DNA of 14,790 nucleotides, from assembly GCA_900550385.1 (NCBI GenBank), contig URRZ01000054.1:1-14790 (forward strand), written 5' to 3'. This DNA is from an uncultured Coriobacteriaceae bacterium (GTDB lineage: Bacteria; Actinomycetota; Coriobacteriia; Coriobacteriales; Eggerthellaceae). Positions 6,611 to 14,346 of the stretch are shown here, one piece after another. A program made the translations under genes and the position numbers. How positions within the stretch are numbered: position 1 is the stretch's first letter; each line of letters begins with the position of its first letter. Under the pieces are notes generated by a model. The model worked only from the letters and a program-made list of their open reading frames with translations, was not told the DNA's origin and did not search any database.

Positions 6611-8606
6611 GCTGATCGTCGGAAGGACGTTCCGGTTTTGACTGGTCGACGAAGTAGATCTTGTACCACAGCAAGAACATGAGCACGATCCAGATCTTGC
6701 GCGAGCGATCCGCACCGGCGGCATGCTCGTCGATCAGGCGCTTCAGCTCGTCGACGTCGAAGAATCTGCGCGCGATGTCGCCGGAGAACCACTCCTCGAC
6801 GCGACGGCGATAGCGCTCCTCGCGCAGCCAGTCGACCACCGGCACGGGAAAGCCCAGCTTCTCCTTCTGCGCCCAATCGCGCGGGATGGCGCGCTCGGCG
6901 GCTTGGCGCAGCGCGATCTTGGTCTGATGCGCATCGACCTTGTACGGAAGCGGCACCGTCGCCGCCACGTCGAACACGCGCCGGTCGAGGAACGGCACGC
7001 GGCTCTCGAGCGAATGAGCCATCGACATCTTGTCGGTTTTGAGCAGGATGTCGCCCACCAGCCAGAATCGCAGATCGATGTACTGCATCCGCGCCGTCTC
7101 ATCCGCATCCGCAACCTCGGCGTACACCGGAGCGGTAAGCGCCTGCGGCGCAGGAGGCCGCGCGACGCCCTCTCCGCGTCGGCCACGGCGCAGTCGCTCA
7201 CGCTCTTCAGGGCTGAAGGCAACACCGTTGGCGTTGGTGTAGTACCAGTCCTCGACGGTCTCGCTGGCGCGCTCCAGGTAGTTGGCGCCGCGCACGTGAA
7301 GTGCCCGCGCCGCAGCCGACGCCCCGCGCAGCAAGCCCGACGGCAGCCAGCCCAGCTTCTCGTTGGAGAACGGCGTCTGATAGATGCGGTACCCGCCGAA
7401 CAGCTCGTCGGCGCCCTCGCCCGACAGCACCGCCTTCACCTTGCGCGCAGCAAGCTGATCGACAAAATAGAGCGCCACGGCGCTGGGATCGGCGCACGGC
7501 TCGTCCATATGCCATTGCACCGAGGGAAGGCTCGCCCAGTACTCTTCCTCCGAGATATGGTGGGAATCGTGGGACACGCCCAGACGCTGGGCAAGCTCGC
7601 TTGCCCAGCTGATCTCGTCGCGCTCGCCCTCGTAGACCGAAAAGCCCACCGTGAACGTGTCGATGGCGGGGTTCTCCTGCGCTAGGCAGGCGGCCAGGTA
7701 GCTGGAATCGATGCCGCTTGAAAGGAACGAGCCCACCTCCACGTCCGCCACGTTGTGGTAGCGCACGCTCTCGCGCATCGCCGCGTCGATGGCATCCACG
7801 GTGTCCCCCAAACCGCGCTGCTCATCGTAGCGGAAGGAGGGCGTCCAGTAGCGGCGTATCTCCAGCGAACCGTCAGCGCGCACGCGCAGGCAATGCGCGG
7901 CGGGCAGCTTGAACACGCTCTTGAAGAACGTCTCGTCCAAGGGGTTGAACTGGAAGCACAGGTACTGCTCCAGCGCGTCTTCGTTAAGCTCGCGCCGGTA
8001 GGCGGGGTGCTCCAGGATGCATTTGATCTCCGATGCGAAGATGAACCGGTCCTTTCCGTCGGCGCCGGGCTGCACGGTGTAGTAGAGCGGCTTGATGCCG
8101 AAGAAGTCGCGCGCGCAGAACAGCTCGCGCGCGCGGGCGTTCCATATGGCGAACGCGAACATCCCGCGCAGCTTGTCGAGCACGGCCTCGCCCCATGCAA
8201 GGTAGCCCGCCAGCAGGACCTCGGTGTCGGATTCCGTCTTGAACCCCCAGCCGTCTGCCTCAAGCTCGGCGCGCAGGTCGCGGTAGTTGTACACCTCGCC
8301 GTTGAACACGATGGCGTAATCGCCGATGGCCAGCGCGTCGTCGGCGCCCTCGCGCCACGTGCCATCGGGGTTGCGGGCGGGCGACGTCACGCGCGAGACG
8401 CGTTCGCCGTCGGCGCGCACCATGGGCTGGTTGCCGCCCTCCAGATCGATCAGCGACAGGCGGCGGTGGCCCAGTGCGATGCCGCTTTCCGCGTCGAGGT
8501 ACTGGCCCTCGCCGTCGGGGCCGCGGTGGGCCATGACGTCGCACATCGCCTTCAAAACGGGCATGTCGGACGCCTCGGCCCCTGTGAATCCGCAGATACC
8601 GCACAT
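6606..8606 (-). CDS. asnB: Glutamine-hydrolysing asparagine synthetase
   Basis: Makes asparagine from aspartate, ATP and glutamine in the cytoplasm. The N-terminus MCGICGFTG puts the catalytic Cys2 first after Met removal, as in class II glutamine amidotransferases. HRGPDGEG (27-34), FNGEVYNY (101-108) and ESDTEV (125-130) are amidotransferase signatures. The synthetase half has the ATP pyrophosphatase loop SSGIDSS (296-302), followed by LSGEGADELFGGY. At 666 aa it is longer than E. coli AsnB. One visible extra stretch lies around residues 65-92, between the conserved NQPM and GDYAIVFNGE segments. The start is supported by AGGAGG, 9 nt upstream. It diverges from the glutamate synthase cluster, which shares its substrate glutamine, so the two may be co-regulated. 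The last codon and stop fall in palindromic repeat d. Confidence 0.95.
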   Translation of the reverse strand: MCGICGFTGAEASDMPVLKAMCDVMAHRGPDGEGQYLDAESGIALGHRRLSLIDLEGGNQPMVRADGERVSRVTSPARNPDGTWREGADDALAIGDYAIVFNGEVYNYRDLRAELEADGWGFKTESDTEVLLAGYLAWGEAVLDKLRGMFAFAIWNARARELFCARDFFGIKPLYYTVQPGADGKDRFIFASEIKCILEHPAYRRELNEDALEQYLCFQFNPLDETFFKSVFKLPAAHCLRVRADGSLEIRRYWTPSFRYDEQRGLGDTVDAIDAAMRESVRYHNVADVEVGSFLSSGIDSSYLAACLAQENPAIDTFTVGFSVYEGERDEISWASELAQRLGVSHDSHHISEEEYWASLPSVQWHMDEPCADPSAVALYFVDQLAARKVKAVLSGEGADELFGGYRIYQTPFSNEKLGWLPSGLLRGASAAARALHVRGANYLERASETVEDWYYTNANGVAFSPEERERLRRGRRGEGVARPPAPQALTAPVYAEVADADETARMQYIDLRFWLVGDILLKTDKMSMAHSLESRVPFLDRRVFDVAATVPLPYKVDAHQTKIALRQAAERAIPRDWAQKEKLGFPVPVVDWLREERYRRRVEEWFSGDIARRFFDVDELKRLIDEHAAGADRSRKIWIVLMFLLWYKIYFVDQSKPERPSDDQR

Positions 8607-8836
8607 GGTTTTCCGCCTCCTGTCCTTGCCTTCCTCTCGCTTGCGCCATGATAGCGCGGCGGATGCGCCCGCCCGCGCACCTCCATACCATCAGCCGCCT
8701 CACGCAGGGTTTGTTTTCCAATTCGAAACGCACTGGACCTATTGCGTTAACAAAAACGAAGCGAGCGGGAAACACGCGGCCCCTATTCTCATGATCAGGC
8801 GGCAATACGCCCGCCTCACGAGACGAGGATAGGAAT
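8607..8836. promoter_or_regulatory. Divergent asnB / glutamate synthase control region
   Basis: A 230-base gap lies between the start codons of asnB (minus) and the gltB1-like gene (plus), so it should hold both promoters. An AT-richer stretch (about 8709-8760) in an otherwise GC-rich region is the likely promoter core, but no consensus -35/-10 pair is clear. A hairpin sits nearer the gltB1-like start (see 8797-8816). No plausible small gene is present. Confidence 0.55.
8797..8816 (+). promoter_or_regulatory. Hairpin in leader of the glutamate synthase cluster
   Basis: AGGCGG (8797-8802) and CCGCCT (8811-8816) form a 6-bp stem with an 8-nt loop, ending 20 bases before the gltB1-like start and just ahead of its GAGGATAGGAAT ribosome-binding region. 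The same two arms recur as AGGCGG-tct-CCGCCT after the gltB3-like gene (14182-14196). Function is unknown. Confidence 0.35.
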
Positions 8837-10033
8837 ATGACAAGCAACCACATCCCCCGCGAAGGCGAGGTGCGCATACCGTCGGGGTGCGCCATCGCCG
8901 GCATCATGGACCGAAGCGGCGCGCGGCACGACGGCGGCGACATCTTGGAGTCGATCGCGCTCATGCACGACCGCTCCAACGGCCTAGGAGGCGGATTCGC
9001 CGCCTACGGCATCTACCCGGACTACGCCGAGCTGTACGCCTTCCACATCATGTATGAAAGCGTCGAGGCGCGCCACGAAACCGAAGCGTACCTGGACACC
9101 TACTTCATGAGCGAGAAGCAGGAGCGCATCCCCACCGAAAGCGTCCCCAGCATCAAAAACGCCCCCGATATCTGGCGCTACTTCTTGGCGCCGCACCCCA
9201 TGCGGCTGTCCATGAGCGGCTTGGACGAAGACGAGTACACGATGCGCCATGTGTTCCACATCAACGGCTGCATCGACGGCGCCTTCGTGGCGTCGTCGGG
9301 AAAGAACATGGGCGCGTTCAAGGGCGTGGGATATCCCGAGGATATCGGCGAGTTCTACCGCATCCGCGACTACAAGGCGTGGGCGTGGACGGCGCATGGG
9401 CGCTTTCCCACCAACACGCCGGGCTGGTGGGGCGGCGCGCACCCGTTCACGCTGCTGAACTGGTCGGTCGTCCATAACGGCGAGATCTCCAGCTACGACG
9501 CCAACCGCCGCTACGTCGAGCAGTACGGCTACGACTGCGAGCTGCAGACCGACACCGAGGTGATCACCTACCTGTTCGACCTGCTGGCGCGCCGCCACGG
9601 CTTCTCGCAGCAGATGGCCGCCCACATCATGACCGCCCCGGCATGGGACGAGATCGACCGCATGGAGCCGCGACGCCGCGCCTTCGAGACGGCGCTGCGC
9701 GTCACCTACCCAAGCGCCCTGGTGAACGGCCCGTTCTCCATCATCATCGGCTCGAACGAAGGGCTTCTGGCCCTCAACGACCGCCTGAAGCTGCGCGCGT
9801 TGATCACCGCCGAGAAGGGCAGCATGGTGTATCTGGCCAGCGAGCAGGCGGCAATCGAAGTGGTGTGCCCCGACGCCGAGAACATCCGCTCGCTGGACGG
9901 CGGCGAGCCCTTCCTGGTGCTGCTGGACGAAGTGGCCAAGCGCAAAAGCAGCGAAACGCCCGAGAACAACCCCGAGCGCCACCCGCAGGCGCTCGAGATC
10001 GGCGTGCAGCCCCTCTCGCGAAAGGAGGCGTAA
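8837..10033 (+). CDS. Glutamate synthase, glutaminase (class II amidotransferase) subunit, GltB1-like
   Basis: Stand-alone amidotransferase domain (398 aa) that should release ammonia from glutamine for the FMN-containing synthase subunit encoded next. Class II signatures are visible: HGRFPTNTPGWWGGAHPF (187-204), HNGE (213-216) and TDTEV (238-242). The likely nucleophile is C18, in SGCAIAGIMD. That leaves a 17-residue leader that must be removed to free the N-terminal cysteine; no start codon in frame lies directly before it. Fused bacterial GltB carries this domain in a protein of roughly 1,500 residues, so here it is a split form like the archaeal type. Start ATG 8837 follows GAGGATAGG. 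The stop is 3 nt before the next gene, whose ribosome-binding site lies inside this gene's end. Amidotransferase identity is firm; the glutamate synthase role rests on the neighbours. Confidence 0.9.
   Translation: MTSNHIPREGEVRIPSGCAIAGIMDRSGARHDGGDILESIALMHDRSNGLGGGFAAYGIYPDYAELYAFHIMYESVEARHETEAYLDTYFMSEKQERIPTESVPSIKNAPDIWRYFLAPHPMRLSMSGLDEDEYTMRHVFHINGCIDGAFVASSGKNMGAFKGVGYPEDIGEFYRIRDYKAWAWTAHGRFPTNTPGWWGGAHPFTLLNWSVVHNGEISSYDANRRYVEQYGYDCELQTDTEVITYLFDLLARRHGFSQQMAAHIMTAPAWDEIDRMEPRRRAFETALRVTYPSALVNGPFSIIIGSNEGLLALNDRLKLRALITAEKGSMVYLASEQAAIEVVCPDAENIRSLDGGEPFLVLLDEVAKRKSSETPENNPERHPQALEIGVQPLSRKEA
10021..10028 (+). promoter_or_regulatory. Strong ribosome-binding site of the GltB2-like gene
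   Basis: AAAGGAGG lies inside the last codons of the gltB1-like gene and 8 nt before the ATG at 10037. It fixes that start and suggests coupled translation of the two subunits. Confidence 0.75.
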
Positions 10034-10036
10034 CCC

Positions 10037-11542
10037 ATGCTCGACTACGTGCTTCCCCGCTACAAGGTGCTGCGCGACACCGACCTGTGCACGTGCTGCG
10101 GCGTGTGCGAGCGCTCGTGCTCCAACGAGGTGCACCATGTGGACGAGGAGTCCGGCCGCGTTTCGGCCGACCATATGAAATGCGTCAACTGCCAGCGCTG
10201 CGTGACGATGTGCCCCACCCATGCGCTGGCCATAACGAACTGGCCCCAAGTGGGCAACGGCTCGGCGAACTGGACGCTGGGCTACCTGCAGGACATCGCC
10301 AAGCAGGCGCAAACCGGAGGCGTGCTGCTAGCGTCGATGGGCAACCCCGCGCCGGCCACCATCTACTGGGATCACCTGCTGCTGAACGCCAGCCAGGTGA
10401 CCAACCCCTCCATCGACCCGCTGCGCGAGCCCATGGAAACCCGCGTGTTCTTGGGCGCGCGCCCCTACGCGCTGAAGGTCAACGAGCGTGAGCGCAAGGT
10501 GGCAAGCCCGCTTCCGCCCCAGATCAAGCTGGACGTGCCGCTGATGTTCTCGGCCATGAGCTTCGGGTCCATCTCGCTTAACGCCCAAACGGCGCTGGCC
10601 ATGGCGGCAAAGGAGCTGGGCACCTACTTCAACACGGGCGAAGGCGGCTTCCATCGAAGCCTCGCCCCCTACGCCGACCACGCCATCGTTCAGGTGGCGT
10701 CGGGGCGCTTCGGCGTGTCGCCCGACTACCTGAACGCCGGCGCCGCCATCGAGATCAAGATCGGCCAGGGCGCCAAACCCGGCATCGGCGGCCATCTGCC
10801 GGGCGAGAAGATCAACGCCGAGGTGTCGCGCACCCGCATGATCCCGCAGGGGACCGACGCCATCAGCCCCGCGCCGCACCACGATATCTACTCCATCGAG
10901 GACCTGCGCCAGCTGATCTTCTCGCTGAAGGAGGCCACAGGCTACGAGAAGCCGGTGGCGGTGAAGATCGCCGCCGTGCACAACGTGGCGGCCATCGCCA
11001 GCGGCTGCGCTCGCGCGGGCGCCGACATCATCGCTGTGGACGGCTTCCGCGGCGGCACGGGCGCGGCGCCCAAGCGCACCCGCGACAACGTGGGCATCCC
11101 CATCGAACTGGCGCTGGCGGCGGTTGACGACCGCCTGCGCGAGGAGGGCATCCGCTCGACGGTGAGCGTGGTGGCGGGCGGATCCATCCGCAGCTCGGCC
11201 GACATCGTGCGCGCCATCGCCCTGGGCGCCGACGCCGTGTACATCGCATCCGCGGCGCTCATCGCGCTGGGCTGCCACCAGTGCCAGGACTGCTCGAGCG
11301 GCAAGTGCAACTGGGGCATCGCGACGCAGCGCCCCGACCTGGTAAAGCGCCTGAACCCCGAGATCGCCGCCGAGCGCGTGACCAACATGGTGCGCGCGTG
11401 GAACCACGAGATCCAAGAGATGATGGGCGGCATGGGCATCAACGCCATCGAGAGCCTGCGCGGCAACCGCCTGATGCTGCGCGGCATCGGGCTCACCGAC
11501 CGCGAGTTGGCGGTCTTGGGCGTGAAGCATGCAGGAGAGTGA
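10037..11542 (+). CDS. Glutamate synthase, FMN-binding synthase subunit with N-terminal ferredoxin domain, GltB2-like
   Basis: Core subunit (501 aa) that should reductively aminate 2-oxoglutarate on FMN to give glutamate. The N-terminus is a 2[4Fe-4S] ferredoxin domain with C18/21/24/28 and C49/52/55/59. The FMN-binding synthase domain follows, with SAMSFGSIS (172-180), NTGEGG (199-204), GQGAKPGIGGHLPG (243-256), ISPAPHHDIYSIEDL (276-290) and GGTGAAP (339-345). Near the C-terminus the Fe-S segment has C413, C419 and C424 in the spacing of the [3Fe-4S] cluster of glutamate synthases, plus an additional C416, ending in GIATQ. The glutaminase and GXGXG domains are absent and encoded by neighbouring genes. 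The fused ferredoxin implies electrons arrive through Fe-S centres, probably from the next two gene products. Identity is strong; the electron donor is inferred. Confidence 0.93.
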   Translation: MLDYVLPRYKVLRDTDLCTCCGVCERSCSNEVHHVDEESGRVSADHMKCVNCQRCVTMCPTHALAITNWPQVGNGSANWTLGYLQDIAKQAQTGGVLLASMGNPAPATIYWDHLLLNASQVTNPSIDPLREPMETRVFLGARPYALKVNERERKVASPLPPQIKLDVPLMFSAMSFGSISLNAQTALAMAAKELGTYFNTGEGGFHRSLAPYADHAIVQVASGRFGVSPDYLNAGAAIEIKIGQGAKPGIGGHLPGEKINAEVSRTRMIPQGTDAISPAPHHDIYSIEDLRQLIFSLKEATGYEKPVAVKIAAVHNVAAIASGCARAGADIIAVDGFRGGTGAAPKRTRDNVGIPIELALAAVDDRLREEGIRSTVSVVAGGSIRSSADIVRAIALGADAVYIASAALIALGCHQCQDCSSGKCNWGIATQRPDLVKRLNPEIAAERVTNMVRAWNHEIQEMMGGMGINAIESLRGNRLMLRGIGLTDRELAVLGVKHAGE

Positions 11543-11548
11543 TAGAGG

Positions 11549-12013
11549 ATGAAACGGATTTACGCCATCGAATCGTGGTGCCTGGACTGCAAGCGCTGCG
11601 AAATCGCCTGCAAGACGCGCCACTCCGCCACGCGCGACACCGTGCAGGCGCTTACCAAGGAAGACCCCGCCCCCACCGCCCGCGTGCGCGTGGAAGGCGA
11701 CCTGAAGATATCGCTGGCGGTGAACTGCCGCCACTGCGAGCACCCCAAATGCGTCGAGGGCTGCATCTCGGGCGCCATGCGGAAAGACCCCGAGACCGGG
11801 TTAGTCACCTCCGACCCCGACAAATGCGTGGGCTGCCGCACATGCGTGTCGATGTGCCCCTTCGGCTGCGTGCAGGTGGTTTCCGTCGCCGGGCGCGACG
11901 TCGCCTTGAAATGCGACCTGTGCACCGACGACGGCCGCACGCCCGGCTCGCCCTCATGCGTGGCCGCCTGCCCCAACGGGGCGTTGATATACGTTGAAAG
12001 CGAGGGATGCTAG
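11549..12013 (+). CDS. Four-cluster [4Fe-4S] electron-transfer protein of the glutamate synthase cluster
   Basis: A 154-aa ferredoxin-like protein of the HycB/DmsB type. Sixteen cysteines form four groups: C11/14/17/21, C60/63/68/72, C93/96/99/103 and C122/125/137/141, enough for four [4Fe-4S] clusters. There is no signal peptide or membrane span, so it should be cytoplasmic. It lies 6 nt after the GltB2-like gene, with AGGAGA 10 nt before its ATG. Its TAG stop is immediately followed by the ATG of the FAD oxidoreductase gene. Position suggests it carries electrons from that flavoprotein to the ferredoxin domain of the synthase subunit, replacing the Fe-S region that canonical GltD has at its N-terminus. 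That role is inference; the cluster count is read from the sequence. Confidence 0.88.
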   Translation: MKRIYAIESWCLDCKRCEIACKTRHSATRDTVQALTKEDPAPTARVRVEGDLKISLAVNCRHCEHPKCVEGCISGAMRKDPETGLVTSDPDKCVGCRTCVSMCPFGCVQVVSVAGRDVALKCDLCTDDGRTPGSPSCVAACPNGALIYVESEGC

Positions 12014-13393
12014 ATGCGCGCCGACTACCTTATCCTGGGAAACTCCGCCGCCGGCGTGAGCGCCGCGGAGGTTATCCGCGCATGCGACCCCGCAGGCTCG
12101 ATAGCCATCGCCAGCCCCGAGCCCCACGCCGTCTACGGGCGCCCCTTGATCTCGTATCTGCTTGAGGGCAAGACCTCCCTCGAACGTATCGGGTACAAGG
12201 ATCCCGACTTCTACGACCGACTTGGCATCACAACGCTTTTGGGGGAAGGCTGGGCTGCCGAGGGGCTTGACGCCCCCGCCCACGAGGCGGTTTTCGCCAA
12301 CGGCGAGCGCGTGGGATACGGCAAGTGCCTCATCGCCACCGGCAGCATCCCGTTCACTCCCCCCATCGAGGGGCTTGCGGACGCCGCGAACACCGCCACG
12401 TTCCTCACGCTGGATGATGCCCTGCAGACGAAGGAGCTGGCCGAGCAGGCCCGCCGGCGGTCTGCGGCGCAGGGGCGCGAAAGCCGCGCCATCGTCATCG
12501 GCGCCGGCCTGATCGGGCTGAAGGCCGCCGAGGCCATCTCGCACGCCGTCGACCACGTGCTGGTGCTGGAGCTTGCGCCACGCATCCTGCCGGCGGTTCT
12601 CGACGCGCAGGGCGCGGCGATGCTGCAGCGCATGCTGGAAAGCCACGGCATAACCTGCCGCCCCGGCGTTTCGGCGCAGAAGATCCTGTTGGACGACGGC
12701 ATGGCGCGCGCCGCCGAACTCACCGACGGCTCCATCGCGGAATGCGACTTCATCGTGGCGGCGGTGGGCGTGCGCCCCAACACCGCATTCGCCGTGGCCT
12801 CCGGCGCGCAGCAGGGCCGCGGCCTAGTGGTGGGCACCGACCTGCAAACGACCCTGCCCGACGTGTACGCCGCCGGCGACGTGGTGCAGGTGCGCGACAC
12901 GCTGGACGGCTCCCAGCGCCCCTTGGCGCTGTGGCCCAACGCCGTGCGCCAGGGAACCATCGTCGGGCGCCACATGACGGGCAGCCCCGCAGCGGAACCG
13001 TTCGAGGGCTCCTTCGCGGTGAACGCGGTGGACTTCTTCGAGGCATCGCTTCTGACATCGGGCATCATCAACCCGCCGGAGGACGCCGAAGGCATCAGCT
13101 GCCGCATCGATGCCGATGAGCAGGCCGGCACCTACGCCAAGTTCGTGGAGCGCGACGGCAAGCTGGTGGGATACATCCTGCTCAACCGTCCCGCCAACGC
13201 CGGCATCTACACATGGCTCATCGAGAACGGCACGCCGCTCGACAGCGTCGACCCCGCGATATTCGACGCGGCGCCCGCCAACCTCGACTTCGACGACCGG
13301 ACGCGCTGGGAGCGGCTGCATGCCTGTTATCCGTCCGACCGCGACGAACGCGGCTTCGCCAAACCGGCCGCCTCCGACACCGCCACCATCTGA
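12014..13393 (+). CDS. FAD/NAD(P)-dependent oxidoreductase of the glutamate synthase cluster
   Basis: Flavoprotein of 459 aa with two dinucleotide-binding folds. The N-terminal FAD site is a GxxxxG variant, LILGNSAAGVSAAE (GNSAAG, 9-14). IATG (107-110) follows, then the NAD(P) site VIGAGLIG (161-168) and the second FAD motif DVYAAGDV (283-290). It lacks a CxxC redox disulfide and resembles NADH oxidase or nitrite-reductase-type flavoproteins rather than canonical GltD, whose cysteine-rich N-terminal domain is missing. It starts on the base after the Fe-S gene's stop and ends 11 nt before the GXGXG gene. The likely job is to oxidise NADH or NADPH and pass electrons through the Fe-S protein to the synthase. 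Coenzyme preference cannot be told from sequence. Confidence 0.88.
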   Translation: MRADYLILGNSAAGVSAAEVIRACDPAGSIAIASPEPHAVYGRPLISYLLEGKTSLERIGYKDPDFYDRLGITTLLGEGWAAEGLDAPAHEAVFANGERVGYGKCLIATGSIPFTPPIEGLADAANTATFLTLDDALQTKELAEQARRRSAAQGRESRAIVIGAGLIGLKAAEAISHAVDHVLVLELAPRILPAVLDAQGAAMLQRMLESHGITCRPGVSAQKILLDDGMARAAELTDGSIAECDFIVAAVGVRPNTAFAVASGAQQGRGLVVGTDLQTTLPDVYAAGDVVQVRDTLDGSQRPLALWPNAVRQGTIVGRHMTGSPAAEPFEGSFAVNAVDFFEASLLTSGIINPPEDAEGISCRIDADEQAGTYAKFVERDGKLVGYILLNRPANAGIYTWLIENGTPLDSVDPAIFDAAPANLDFDDRTRWERLHACYPSDRDERGFAKPAASDTATI

Positions 13394-13404
13394 AAGGCAC
13401 CATC

Positions 13405-14172
13405 ATGCGAATGACGACAACCACCGACGCCCAGCCGGCATCGACGGCTCCCCGCCATGCCGAGCTGACGCTGGGAACGGAGCATTTCCGCGAATCGAAC
13501 GAGCAGGTGCGCGCGGCACTTGCCGTCGCCGACGTCCTGACGATCAACGAGGTGCACGCGCAGCGCTACCTCGGCTGCGCGATGCCCGCCGGCAAGCGCT
13601 TGGAAATCCACGGCACGCCGGGCAACGACCTCGCATGCTACATGGATGGCGGCAGCGTGGAGGTGTTCGGCAACGCGCAAGACCAGGTGGGCAACACCAT
13701 GAACCGCGGCACGGTGGTCATCCACGGCCGCTGCGGTGACGCCACCGGCTACGGCATGCGCGGCGGCAGCATCTTCATCCGCGACGACTGCGGCTGGCGC
13801 GTGGGCGTGCACATGAAGGAATACCAAGAGCACCGCCCCGTCATCTTCATCGGCGGCAACGCGGGCAACTTCCTTGGCGAATACCAGGCAGGCGGCATCA
13901 TCGTGCTGCTAGGGAATGCCGGCGCCTACCTTGCCACCGGCATGCACGGCGGGGTGATCTACCTCGCCCACCGGCTTGACGAGCGCGACGTGCGCGCAGG
14001 CTTGGTGCAGTCGCGCGTCGACGAGGACGACCTGGCCGTTCTGCAGCCGCTTTTGAGCGAATACGCGCGGCTGTTCGCCGGCGAGCGCAAGCTGCCCGAC
14101 ATCCCCGCAGCCGACTTCTACAGGCTGCGCCCCGAGAATTCGCGCCCCTACGGTTCGGCCTACGTCGGATAA
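13405..14172 (+). CDS. Glutamate synthase GXGXG-domain subunit, GltB3-like
   Basis: A 255-aa protein consisting mainly of the GXGXG beta-helix domain that forms the C-terminal part of fused glutamate synthases (and of FwdC-type proteins), where it has a structural role beside the synthase domain. Repeated glycine-rich turns are visible: GNDLACYMDGGSVEVFGNA, then GTVVIHGRCGDATGYGMRGG, then IFIGGNAGNFLGEYQAGG and LLGNAGAYLATGMHGG. The frame is open back to 13213, but I choose ATG 13405. AAAGG lies 7 nt upstream, and the earlier stretch overlaps the oxidoreductase gene and is Arg-rich shadow sequence. ATG 13411 is an alternative. It completes the set of glutamate synthase domains in this cluster. 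Confidence 0.9.
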   Translation: MRMTTTTDAQPASTAPRHAELTLGTEHFRESNEQVRAALAVADVLTINEVHAQRYLGCAMPAGKRLEIHGTPGNDLACYMDGGSVEVFGNAQDQVGNTMNRGTVVIHGRCGDATGYGMRGGSIFIRDDCGWRVGVHMKEYQEHRPVIFIGGNAGNFLGEYQAGGIIVLLGNAGAYLATGMHGGVIYLAHRLDERDVRAGLVQSRVDEDDLAVLQPLLSEYARLFAGERKLPDIPAADFYRLRPENSRPYGSAYVG

Positions 14173-14181
14173 CGGGCGCGA

Positions 14182-14196
14182 AGGCGGTCTCCGCCT
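14182..14196 (+). terminator. Possible weak hairpin terminator after the gltB3-like gene
   Basis: AGGCGG-tct-CCGCCT is a perfect 15-base inverted repeat starting 9 bases after the stop codon. There is no following T-run, so it may only attenuate or protect the 3' end. The arms are identical to those of the hairpin at 8797-8816. Confidence 0.4.
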
Positions 14197-14215
14197 GAAG
14201 CGGTGGGTGCGACCT

Positions 14216-14247
14216 GGGTCGACTTGCAATGGAAACACAATCGACCC
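14216..14247. promoter_or_regulatory. Inverted repeat upstream of glutamine synthetase
   Basis: GGGTCGA (14216-14222) and TCGACCC (14241-14247) are perfect inverted half-sites separated by 18 bases, centred about 115 bases before the glutamine synthetase ATG. Centre-to-centre spacing is 25 bases, slightly over two helical turns, which would suit a dimeric regulator, although a regulator is not identified. It could also fold as an RNA stem. Confidence 0.4.
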
Positions 14248-14296
14248 GAAACCGAAACGCAGCGGACGCCCTGCCGAAACACTCCTCGCATACGCT

Positions 14297-14325
14297 GTTG
14301 CCAAGCAGGGCGGCAACTGCCGTCC
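14297..14325 (+). promoter_or_regulatory. Overlapping alternative hairpins in the glutamine synthetase leader
   Basis: GTTGCC (14297-14302) can pair with GGCAAC (14312-14317), while GGGCGGC (14308-14314) can pair with GCCGTCC (14319-14325, one G-U). The two stems share bases 14312-14314, so they exclude each other. They lie just before the GAAAGGG ribosome-binding site (about 14334-14341). The arrangement resembles a switch, but the stems are short. Confidence 0.35.
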
Positions 14326-14346
14326 AACCCACGAGAAAGGGCAGCC

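Noticed and set aside
8837..10033. PurF or GlmS identity for the amidotransferase
   Set aside because: There is no phosphoribosyltransferase or sugar isomerase domain, and the motif HGRFPTNTPGWWGGAHPF plus the adjacent synthase and GXGXG genes indicate glutamate synthase.
10328..11743. Long minus-strand open frame opposite the GltB2-like gene
   Set aside because: Same reason: compositionally biased shadow of a gene with clear motifs. The minus-strand frame at 8984-10312, opposite the GltB1-like gene, is rejected on the same grounds.
13213..13404. Extended N-terminus for the GXGXG protein
   Set aside because: The extra 64 residues are Arg/Ala-rich, overlap the oxidoreductase gene in another frame, and a ribosome-binding site precedes ATG 13405.
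14215..14228. Sigma-54-like promoter (TGG...TTGCA) upstream of glnN
   Set aside because: The distance between the GG and GC elements does not fit the required spacing, and I know of no sigma-54 in this bacterial group.
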